In this document: positions 48,801 to 60,800 of the stretch, piece after piece
Layout: every line of letters begins with the position of its first letter
Position numbering within the stretch: the first letter of the stretch is position 1
Source of the DNA: Chloromonas sp. AAM2
Lineage: Eukaryota; Chlorophyta; Chlorophyceae; Chlamydomonadales; Chlamydomonadaceae
NCBI GenBank assembly: GCA_004335635.1
Contig: QAXH01001707.1
Coordinates: 2,716 to 66,715 of the forward strand
DNA: 64,000 bases
Reading direction: 5' to 3'
Notes under the pieces: generated by a model
Told to the model about the DNA's origin: nothing
Databases searched by the model: none
The model's input: the letters and a program-made list of their open reading frames with translations, nothing else
Program-made: the position numbers and the translations under genes

Positions 48801-51800
48801 TCAACTACGTGACACCCACCTCCTACCTGGAGCTCATCACCACCTTCACCACACTGCTGGGCGCTAAGCGGGCGGAGGTGAGACAAACGTCCAACGCTCA
48901 TCGGCCGTTCATACCATACAGCTTCAGAATCAGATACACAGCTCGTGACGCGTGCCGCCTGCCCAAGCCTCAGCATAGCACAGCGCAGGATAGCTCACCA
49001 ACGGAGTGAACATGGAGTAAACACCATGTAGCTTCCAGTCGATACCAATCAATACAGCGAGCATGAACAGATACCACATGCAGCGTGACCAGCTTCTAAT
49101 CCCTGCCTCTTATCAGTCCCCAGCATAGCTATTCAACCATCATCTACAATTCCAACAAGCTTCCATTGCTGCTGGTCACAGGTGATGGCCTCCAAGAAGC
49201 GGTACGAGGTAGGCCTGGAGAAGCTGGCCTTCACCGCGGAGCAGGTGGTAGTGATGCAGGGCGAGCTAACGGCCCTCAAGCCGGATCTCATCAGGACGGT
49301 GGCCGAGACTGAGAGGCTCATGGCGACTGTTACAAAGGAGAAGACCGAGGTCGTGGAGCCGAAGAAGGCAAGTGACTCAAGCTGCTGGCTGCCTGTGCCT
49401 TACCATTGCTCGAAGCAGTGACTTCTTGTGGCGGTCCATTGGCGCTGAGGCATGCTGCCGTCGTCGTTATGCGACTTTGCTTTTGTGGCAGCATGTATCA
49501 AAAGCTGTGTAAGCCTTCTGCCGGTCTAGAAGCCAGGGTAATCCGTTGGCGCATGCCAGTGCATCGCCGCTAAGTCCCTGCCAGCCTGCATCATTGCCTG
49601 GCTGTACTGAAACAAAGGGCGGTTGTGGAATTGAATGTGCACTTACTGACATTTTGCGTTGTGTTGGTTGCAGGCCATAGTTGATGAGGACGTGCGACGG
49701 GCGGAGGAGTCCGCTGCCGCCGCCAACGCCATCAAGACGGAGTGCGAGGAGGCGCTGGCCGAGGCTATACCCATTCTGGTGGGTGGGCCGACAAGCGTAC
49801 CGTAAATGCATTACATCACTTGCTTTTGTCAATCTGGTTGCATTTGTGGGACAAGGAACTGCACGGCTTGGTGCATGCACTGCACTACCTGCCTAGCGCT
49901 GTCATCCTGACTTGCAAGAACCTGCGCAGCTCTATAGCACGAAATTACTGCAGGGGCCCGCGCTTCAACGAACGAAGAAGGCGTTGTGGCTGTACTGGCA
50001 TACCAATTATTACATGCAACGACCAGGGCTCTGCCTTGGGGCCAGACACACTGCCAGCAGCCGCACATGTGATTGGATCGAGTTTCCGTTTGTCTGCAGG
50101 AGTCAGCCCTGAGCGCCCTTGACACCATCAAGCCAGCGGACATCAAGCTGGTGCAAAGCTTCAAGAACCCACCTGGCGCCATCAAATTGGTCAGTGCAAG
50201 CTCAGGCACACAACACCAGTACTTGCCAGTACTGTCCTCATCATCTATTACAGTCTACCACCTGACAAGTGTTGCATGCGTGTCCCATCTGTAGAGAATG
50301 CTCCACCATGGCTCTTGTCCTGCGAGTCGCGGTTACCAATGCTTGACCCAGTTTACGGTTATAAAGGAGGTGTCGAGTTTCCACCTCCTTTCTTGTGCTG
50401 CCCAGCCACCATAACCTGCCAAAAATCCATCATCTGGTGAGAAAGCATCACACGTGTGTTGACGCGTGCATCGTTGTGCCCGGCTTGTGCCCTGCGACCC
50501 CTGCTGCCTTCCTTGTCCCGCCTCAGGTTATGGAGGCCGTGTGTGTGCTGCTGGACGTCAAGCCCACGCGGGTGAAGGACCCGGGCGGCAGTGGCAAGAT
50601 GGTGGACGACTACTGGCCCAGCTGCCAGAAGGTGCTCACGGACCCCAACTTCCTCCGGACACTCAAGGAGTACGACAAGGACAATGTGGCGCCCAAGGTA
50701 ACAACTGTTTTCTTCAACATAGCCTCTTCTTGCGTCTGTTTTTGTTGGACCAGAGAGGAGGCAGTGGAAAAGGAAAACCAGAGAGAAGGCATAGGAGAAT
50801 GGGCTGGACAAAGTGATGTTGCTGACATGCAGTTGTCATCATACAAGGAACTTTCGTATGCAATGACACTTTCATATCACAAAGTGTAGAGGCAGCTGTA
50901 TGGCTGATGACAGTATCAGGTTTAGCAGGCAGCGGAATCATGGCTGTTGCTGGTGTGCTTTTCTCGGGGATGGGCACAGGCTGCAGAGGATCATACATTA
51001 CTGCTGGTGTGCCAACTGACATTCATTGCTTGGTGTGCTTTGGCTGGCGTGTGTGCTTTGTATCACACCGAGTAGAGGCAGACCCATATGGCCAGACCCA
51101 TAGTTAGTCGAGTATGGAGTAGAATCACGACTGATTGCCTTGTGTGCTTTTCCTTGTCCCAGATCATCGAGCGTATTCGCAAGGAGTACACCGCCCTGCC
51201 TGACTTCACACCCGCCAACGCCGCCAAGGCATCCAGCGCAGCCGAGGGACTGTGCAAGTGAGTCGGGACATGGGCATGCATGGACAAGAGAGGGGGATGC
51301 ATGGACGAGAGAGGGGGATGTGCTGAAATCAGACAGGGCTTTACTGAGGCGGGCAAGCGTTGCTTGGTCGTTGCTTGGTCGTTTGTCCATGCCTGCTTGT
51401 TGTCGGCTTGGTCGTTGGACGCATGCTTCTTAGCTTGTCAAACTTGTCCAGCACTAGGGTTTGTACAGGGTCAGAAGTCGGAATTCATCAGTCTCAGATA
51501 GCATGTGGAGTGATGTGTGTGGCCCATGTCACGTGTATGTGTACTTCAGGTGGGTTTGCGCCATGGACAGTTACGACAAGGTGGCCAAGGTGGTGGCGCC
51601 CAAGAGGGCGGCGCTGGCAGAGGCCGAGGCGGCTTACTCGGAGGTCATGACAGCGCTCAGGGCAAAGCAGGTAAGCCTTGCGCATGCCATACATGTCGCC
51701 ACTACATGGTGTTTGCTCTAATGCACCACTCAAAGACTGATAAAAAGGCCCTGCTTTTTTTGGCTCACTTATTGGGCTTCTTTCAACATTCAAGGCTGGC

Positions 51801-54800
51801 ACATTGAAGCCTAGCACAAGCCACATAGTCGCCCACCACGCAAAGTTGCTTGCTTGCTGTTTGCTTAGCTGTTTTGAAATCTCACAAGCATGAATCATAT
51901 TACAAGCATACATGCCAACTTACGTTTTTGTGCGGTTTGTCCATTTCTTCCAGGCTGACCTGAAGGAGGTGATGGACCGGCTCGCCTCCCTCGAAACCCA
52001 GCTGGACAAGAGCATGAAGGAAAAGGTCAGTAGTTGTAGGAGAGCGTCAACGTGAGCAAACCTGACATTGTGAATAATGCATACAAATGACTGTATGTGA
52101 ATAAACTGAACACAGGCTCTGATGCCTGGTCGTTTGCTGTTCCTGCATCATACGTGTTTGCTGCCTACCCTACCGCCCCTGTTCAGATATGGGTATGGCT
52201 CCATTGCCGTGAATCTCACTGATGTGATATATCTGTAAACTCATTTCATTTAGGTTCGTCTCGAGGAGGAGGTTGAGCTGTGCACCGCCAAGCTGGAGCG
52301 TGCAGAGAAGCTGATCAGTGGCCTGGGCGGGGAGAAGGCAAGATGGACAGAAGTGGCGGCGGGGCTGGGAACCAAGTGAGTGAAGACGCACACCAATTGG
52401 TGCTCGTGCTACACAGTCACGTGTGTGCTCTTGCAAACCTGTGCTCATCATTAAAATCCTCTCCTGTGCCGGTGAGCAAGCCGCAAACATTCTCTGGATG
52501 CTTTGCTTCAGGCAGCCAATGCAATGCGGTTGCTTTAAGCTTCTGCTTGCCATCACGATTCTTGCATTTTTCGTAGTATTGTATGCTTACTTGTGGGGCT
52601 CCCCATGATTGAACGTCTTAAAAGTGATCACACCTGGCGGCACCTGGGTGACCTCAATTGGCCCAATCACGCAGCAAACCGTCCTTCAACCGCTCAAACA
52701 TAAGCAACGATGTTTTATAACCTCATGGAAACACCGCTGGCTGGCTCAATGAGCGCGGCAAGACCGGAAAGGGTGGCCAAGGTTGGCAAGTTTGGTTGGA
52801 GGTGTCTTTGTTGTTTACGCCTAGCGAACCAACCCCAGAGCAGAGTTCGGGTTTGCACACCTTGCTGGAATGGGCCACTCACAGGCTACCGAGCGATATG
52901 AATTTTGCAAGCTGAGTCGCTGTGTGCGAGCAGAAAGAGGGCTTCAAGTCAAACGAAGTCAGACAAGCGTGCCGCAAGGGCAACTCAGGCCACCAAACGC
53001 GAGGTTACACACCTGTACGTGTGCGTTGTTCTCATTGGGCCCGTCACAACAAGCCCAAGGTCGTTGCGTTTGGTGCGGAAATGGCCAACCTGGGCTGAAA
53101 TGGCCAACCTGCCTCATTGATTGAGATTTTCAGTCACGTGTGCTGAGCCTGCCCGTGACTTCAGATACGACAACCTTACCGGCGACATGCTGATCAGTGC
53201 GGGCGTCATCTCCTACCTGGGCGCGTTCACCATGGCTTACAGGGACCAGGTGAGGCCATGCCGCACTTCAAATACCGATTCTCATGCTCACAAGCTGTCG
53301 CTCGTCATGGGCGCTTATCCGGTGGTTTGCTGGTGTAGAACGCCCAGATACGGCGTTCCGATCATCAGAGTGCGCATCCCTTTGCCTGTATCATAGCTCA
53401 ACAATAGCTCGGGTGTTCTTGTAATGTTTTCGTAATGGTCATGTTATAGCAATGTCATGCTGTCTACCATGGAGGCGTGCGCGCGCTTGTACGTTGGCTG
53501 CAGGTTGTGAGCAAGTGGGTGAGCCTCTCCGTCGCCTCGGGCATCCCCAGCTCCTCGCGCTTCTCCCTCACCGCGTCCCTCGGCGACCCCGTGCTCATCC
53601 GTGCATGGGGCATTGCGGGCCTGCCGAACGACTCCTTCTCGATCGACAACGGAATTATGGTGGCCAATGCACGGCGATGGCCGCTCATGATCGACCCGCA
53701 AACACAGGTGCGACAGTATGGAGTCAGGCGCATGTGATCCTTGTAAACTAGCTGCCCTCTTGCCTAAGCTGTGGTGCAGCCATTGTCGCAATTGACCCTT
53801 GTCTCTCGAGCTGTTGTGAGCGATATGCATCCGTCTTGCGCTTGTTGCGCCAAAGGTGCACGCCGGGTTCACGCGCAAGCTCTGACTTTACTCGCCGATC
53901 TGCTGCGTCCTAACCCAAACCCTAGCCTAAACCCTAAACCTAACCTCGCAGGCGAACAAGTGGGTGAAGAACATGGAGCGGCCGCACGACCTGCGGGTGA
54001 TCAAGCTGACGGACTCGGACTACATGCGCACGCTGGAGAACGCCGTGCAGTTCGGAATCCCAGTGCTGCTAGAGAATGTCGGTGAGTCTAGCTGCCGGGC
54101 GTCGGCATCAGGTTGATGGTGCTGCAGAACGACATGTGCGCCTGCTGTAAGGCTGTGTGTGCTTGTCCGCAAGGGTTGCGTGCTTTTTTTTAACTACACC
54201 ACACCCCTTTTACCTTCCTAACAATATCTTAGAATGCTTGTCCTGTGCACTAGCCGCGTGCCAAGTGCAGCAGGACTAGTACTCCTGCAGCTAGCCGTCA
54301 TCGGGATGCGGCAGCACTGCAAGAACATGCAGTCCTGTGAATGTGCTACACTACAAGCCCTTCACCTCTACCCTAGCTCTGCCCTTACAATAGCTTGCCA
54401 TGCCTCTGCCTTGCAGGCCAGGAGCTGGACCCTAGCCTAGAGCCCCTCCTCTTGAAGCAGGTGTTCAAGCAGGGCGGTGTTAACTACATCAGGCTGGGGG
54501 ACGCCACAGTGGAGTTCTCCGACCAGTTCCGTTTCTACATCACAACGGCGCTCCGTAACCCACACTACCTGCCAGAAACCGCTGTCAAGGTACGGACGAG
54601 TGTGATGTGAAAGTTATGCTGTCCAACTTGAGCTGATCTGCGGAGTCTCCATCCTGTGGTCAAGTCGTTTGCTTGTTGAGATCTTCCACAATCTCGACAT
54701 TCAACCAATCCTGCCTGTACAACTCGGAACTTGAAGGTACCTCAAGCCAGAAAACACGCTGCAGGCTTGTGCAGCGCAGTTCACCAGCTTGCCTATCATG

Positions 54801-57800
54801 CTCCCTTGCCTCACAGGTCACGCTGCTCAACTTCATGATCACGCTTGACGGTCTGAGCGACCAGCTGCTGGGCGTGGTGGTGGCCCAGGAGCGACCCGAC
54901 CTGGAGGCGCAGAGGCAACAGCTGGTGAGGGATGGCCTGGGGGTGTGGACACTGGAGGGATGGCCTGGGGGTGTGGACACTGGAGGGATGGCCTGGGGGT
55001 GTGGACACTGGAGGGATGGCCTGGGGGTGTGGACACTGGTGTGCCCTACGCTGGTATGCCCCCATCAGATCAGGGGCTCTGTGCAACAGTATCACTGATG
55101 CTGTGTCTAGAAGGAATTGTGATGCGGTCGTTTTCAGTGCAACCCACGGGCTGCGAGTGCATATGCTTTACCAAAACCTAGACGGGGCACCTGGTGTTGG
55201 GTTGGCCACAAACGTTTGGCTTGCCTTGTCAGGAGAAGTTGTGTCAAGGTGCTGCAAGTGCCTGTGCATCTTGCAACACCAAACAGCACAACCAGCATCA
55301 CCGCTGGGATGGCCATGAATTAACTGGTTGTATCATACTGTGTGCTCCTGGCTCTCCCTTGCCCTGTTCAGGTTGTGGAGTCAGCAGAGAACAAGCGCAA
55401 GCTCAAGGAGATTGAGGACAAGATCCTGCACGTGCTCAGTACAAGCCAGGTGGGGACCGACCTGTGTGCTGATTCCGACTGGCCTTCAAGCGCGGGCATC
55501 TGGCCTCGTTGGTTGGAGGCAGGGGACCTTGAATTGCTACATTGCCCACCTGAAAGTCCATTGTTTTGTCTGCTGCCCTCAGGGTAACATCCTAGAGGAT
55601 GCCACTGCAATCCAGATCTTGAGCGAGGCCAAGATCGTGAGCAATGAAATCAGTGAGAAGGAGGCGGTGGCCGAGCACACGCAGCGGGAGATACAGGAGG
55701 CGAGGGTGGGGTACAAGCCGTGCGGGGCATACAACGCAGTGCTCTTCTTCTGCATTCGCGACATGGTGAGGCCTGCGCCGACTCATTTGAGGCGGGGTAA
55801 TCACTGTCCAGTTTGCACAGTCTTTATTCATCCGGGTTTGACTTCTTCTGGTGATGGTACAGCATGGTGATGTTATGTTACAGCATTGGAGAAAATGATA
55901 GTGTCAATGAAGTAATTGGATTTGTAATGTTTGAATCACACTTTGCAGGCTGGCGTAGACCCCATGTACCAGTACAGCCTGGGGTGGTTCATCCAGCTGT
56001 TCATTCGCAGCATACAGGGCAGCGAGCGCACAGACGAGCTGGGGGCGCGGCTCACGGCCATCAACGGACACTTCACATTCGCACTCTACCAGAACATTTG
56101 CAGGTGCGGAAGAGACCCGTCTGCACTTGCTGGCTGTTCCTGTGGTGGTAATTTCGGGGACATCACGCACCATTCACATCTCATGGGGCCTTCCAATGGG
56201 CTGGATGGTACAGAGATGGCAAGACAAAGAAGGAAGGGGGGTTGGGTGAACCAACTTTAATTCACGTCTCATGGAGCTGCACGTGCAATCAGTTTGCCAA
56301 GTTGTGCGAAATTCGCGCAAAATTTGGCCCAAACTCCACTCTGCAGGTTGTGCTCACTAGACAATGGTGGTGCTCCAGTTGAACGTGTCCTTTTGACACA
56401 TGTGCAGTTGAAATGAAGCCTCAGCTGAACGAAGCCTTCTGATCCATGTGCCTGCTTGCTTGTGCCTCTCAGGTCGTTGTTTGAGAAAGACAAGCTCCTG
56501 TTCGCGTTCCTGTTGTGTGCCCGCATCATGCTGGGCCAGAAGGAGCTGGAACCGGGCCACTATCAGTTCCTGCTCACAGGTGGGGCAGGCTCAGGCGATG
56601 GGCACAGGCACAGACGCAGGGCATGCGGAAATCACCAGACCACCATCATGAGAATGCTGTTGGCCTGTGCGGCAGAGTAGGCACAACCCATGCTTCCAAG
56701 GCTTCACTGCTATCTAAGTCTAGTTCCAGTTGTTCGAACTCGAGCTCGGTTGAATTTTGCCTCCTTCCATTCCCCAGGTGTCTTACATGCCCTGGTGTTC
56801 CATGCGCTGTGCAGGTGGTGTGGGTGTGGGTGACAAGGACGCGCCCCGACCTGCCCATGCGCCTGAGTGGTTGACTGCCAAGGTGAGTGTGTGTGAGCGA
56901 GTGAGTGCATCTGTATCGTTCCACAAGTGGAACAGAAGATGGCTCAAGCATCCGTCCAACATCATCTCACATTCATACATATTGCAGTTGCAAGACCGCA
57001 CATGCTCCCATGCAACTCGCAGGTGTGGTCGGACCTGTGCCGCCTGGCCGCGCTCAGCCCCGGCTTCAAGCACCTCACGGCCGACGTGGCCTCCGACCCT
57101 GTGCAGTTCGAACCCCTGTTTGAGGCGGTGAGTGACCGGGGCAAAGGTCAGACCTGAGGGGTGTGTGAAGAATGCACACTGGGAGCAGTTTAAACGGGTT
57201 TTGCTGACTTAAGAGTTGTTCTGGCTTTGAACTAGTTTGTGTTGCCCCCAAAAGGCAAGGAATACGCAGATGGAGCACAAGAGGTTAAAGAATACGCAAG
57301 CAACTCCTGCAGCAAGTACCAGGGATTCTCTCAGCATTTGCACCACATGCTCGAGCCTTGACTTGTACGTACTGCAGAACGTATACATTGGCCTCGTGTT
57401 AGCAGCATGTGTTTGGACGCACAGCCATCAAGTCATTGTCATTGTGTGTGCTGTGCAGTCTGAGCCCCACACGCTGACCCTGCCAATGGGCTACGACCAG
57501 CGCCTGTCGCCCTTTGAACGCGTGCTGCTGCTGCGCTGCATGCGCCCGGACAAGCTGGTACCGGCAGTACAGGTGAGGCCGTTATCAAGGCACAGAATGC
57601 GCCAAGTGTAATACATCAGCTCCCAAGAGCGTAGCACACACTGTCAGCCATGGACACACACACACACACACACACACACCCTGTGTCGCCATAGAACGTA
57701 CCCTGGCAGGCACCGCTGCAACGGCATGCCTAAACAATTGCAGAAGAGAGTTGGCAAGGGACTGAGGAGCCACTACATGTTTGTTGGAAACAATTGTTTG

Positions 57801-60800
57801 AGTGCCATAGGCTGTGTGTTGTCTCTGTCGCAGGCCTTTGTTGCGGGCACACTGGGGGTGCGCTTCACCGAGCCGCCACCCTTCGACCTCAATGGCTCGT
57901 ACAAGGTCGGTTCACAATCATTTGCATGCTGACATCTCAGTAAGTTTGAAGGATATGCTCTCATGTAGCTGTTTGCAATGCTCATTGTGTACGATTACGA
58001 TTACCTTCGTCATTGCCTGCTGTTGTTGCTGATACCCTAGCCCTGGCTTGAGCCTGACATGCTTTCGTCTTTCCCTTCCATGCGCTTTCCAGGAGAGCAG
58101 CTCGACCACCCCTCTGCTGTTCGTGCTCTCCCCCGGCAGCGACCCCACCGCAGCGCTGCTACAGTTCGCACAGACGCAGGGCTACCTGTCCAAGATAAGC
58201 ACCATCTCCATGGGTCAGGGACAGGTCAGTGCAGCGGGCCTGTTTAGCGCCAAAGGCCTCAATCGTGTCTTGTAGGTCAGGGACCAAACCCCGTGCTTGT
58301 TTGTGGTGCGCATGGTGCCTAAAACGCTCCTGTTGTCGGGCCTTGGCACCCTTGCCAACCTTGTCGTAGTGATGACGCACGGATGCACCATCCGCTGCAC
58401 GCACTGCACGTTTACGTTATGATTACTGAGGTCTTGAATGAATGCTACGTGATGTGTTTGTGGTGATTTGCAGGGCCCCAAGGCCGCTGCCCTAATAGAC
58501 AGCGCTCGCAAGGCGGGCAGTTGGGTTCTGCTGCAGAACTGCCACCTGGCGCCCAGCTGGATGCCGGCGCTGGAGAAGATCTGCGAGAGCATCAAACCAG
58601 AGAACACGGACCCAGACTTCAGGTGTGGCGCACAGGAACCAATGAGAGCTTCCAAGGGAATAACCCTGATAATTATGCTGATCATCTACAACACATCAGG
58701 GTCAGCAGTCCTCAAACTAAAACAAATCGAACGCCATGCTCCAACCTGTTGATCGTCTGGAGGGGATCACGGTCAGCAGTGGTAGGTTGGGTGCTTTAGT
58801 AGATTAGCAAGCTGTGAGCTTTAAAAGCATTGAATCATCATATCCGGGAACAGGAGGAGGCACTGTTTTACGCTACCGATGTCGTCCACGGAGCCGAACA
58901 AATCTGCAAATGCCGTTGGACATGGTATCTTTACACTCACCGTGGGACGTTGACAGCAAGTTTACCACTGTTGCTGGCTGCCCGCGCAATCTTCCACATT
59001 GTTCCTGGCTGCCCTCGCAGGCTGTGGATGACCAGCCTGCCCAGCCCCGCCTTTCCCGTGTCCATCCTTCAGGCAGGGGTCAAGATGACCAACGAACCGC
59101 CGGCAGGCCTCAGGGCCAACCTGCGCCGCTCGTACGCCCTGGACCCAATCGGCTCGGTGAGCGCCAAACTTGTATTTTCACCTCACCCGCCTTGCCCCGC
59201 CCAGCATGAAACCTTCTGAACAGGCAATGCATCGAAATGGTTGTTTTATTCCACCTTCAAACTGTGGCTTCAAGTGTTTGTTGGTCGACTCGGCCCTTGA
59301 GCTTGTGCCATTGCAGCCTGAGTTCTTTGACAACCACCCCAAGCCCCGTGCCTTCAAGGCTCTGCTCTACGGCCTGACCTTCCTGCACGCATTCGTGCAA
59401 GAAAGACGCAAGTTCGGACCCATTGGCTGGAACATCCCATATGGTAGGATAACAAAGCGACTTGTTGCAGTCAAATGGTCACTCACATGGGCGTCTCACG
59501 CGCTGCAGCCGCCTCATGCTTTGCTGTCGAATGCTATCACCCACAATGCTCATGCCCCGCAGCTATTAAACTAAGCCATCCAGGACGGTAGGATAGCAAT
59601 GGGAATCAGAGCAGTCCAACGCTCATACGCGCTGCAGCTATCACTTTGCTGTCGAATGGTCGGTTGCTTTGGCTTGCCTATGGTTGACACTCTATCAGCA
59701 TGGGGCTGATGAGTTCGCCGTGTGTGTCCCCGCATCTCCAGGGTTTGATGACGGAGACCTGCGCATCAGCGTGCGGCAGTTGGCCATGTACCTGGCGGAC
59801 AACCAGCAAGTGCCCTTCGACGCCCTCAAGTGAGTATTGGTGATCCAGACCAGTCCCAGCCTTTGCGCTGACACTGTGGAACAAACAAGGTCTGCCTGCC
59901 TGTTCGTTTGCATGACTGGTGTAGCCCGCCTCGCGGCCCCTGCGCTTTGGCGGCTCAGATTCCTAGTTGTTGTCACGCGCTCTCGTGTGTATGTCAGTTC
60001 TGTCTGTCCTTGTTCTCATCTCCGCAGGTACGCAATTGGCGAGTGCAACTACGGCGGTCGTGTGACTGACGACAAGGATCGTCGCCTGCTGATGGCGGCG
60101 CTGTCCCGCATCTATCGGCCGGAGATCCTGACCGAGGAGCCCTTCATGCTCAGCGCCTCAGGCATCTACATGGTACCGCCGGAGGGCGACATGGCGTCCG
60201 CGTTGGCGCACATCAACAACCTGCCGGTGTTCCCTATGCCAGAGGTCAGCGACACATGATGTCAAGGGCAGCCTGCGGTTCCTGTTTGATGCAGGCTTGC
60301 CCACTGTGACTCAGCCTCGCTACCGGCACATCTACAGGCAATTGTGTGTGGCTGGTTTCCTCAGTTTACCTTCCATTCCGCTGGCATGCTGATGCCGGGA
60401 CCAGTTCAAGCCATGCTCGTCGTGCATTCTTCACCTCACTGTGTTGAGTGCAGGCGTTTGGTCTCCACGCCAATGCGGACATCACCAAGGACCTGGCCCA
60501 GGCGCAGGACGTGCTGGACACGCTCCTGCTGACCGGGGGTGGCGAGGGCGGGGCCGGGGCAGGTGGGTAACCCATATAAGTCTCAACAACGACGTGCGCT
60601 TGTATTTCTGATCCCTATCTGCTAGTTGTGTGGCTAACTGCTGGACAGAGCCAACCCTAGCAGCGGATCAATGTGCAACTCACTCTGTCTTCTCCAATCT
60701 TCTGCTTTTGCTACGTCCTGCTGAGTTCATTCGGTCGTTTGCTTGCCTTGTCTGAAGTCGCATATTGAACATGACTAGTTTGCTGATTCCTGCTAAACTC

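Larger units (their letters stand above)
53165..55765 (+). other. dynein heavy chain: AAA5 (exons 75-81)
   Basis: Exons 53165-53249, 53504-53707, 53952-54081, 54417-54589, 54817-54924, 55372-55449, 55583-55765; about residues 3035-3355. Landmarks: [78 protein letters not shown]5 has no catalytic loop, as expected. A 28-bp minisatellite lies in the intron after exon 79. Confidence 0.93.

Noticed and set aside
54811..55098. Antisense Ser-Thr-Pro-Pro-Gly-His repeat frame
   Set aside because: Product of the 28-bp intronic minisatellite.
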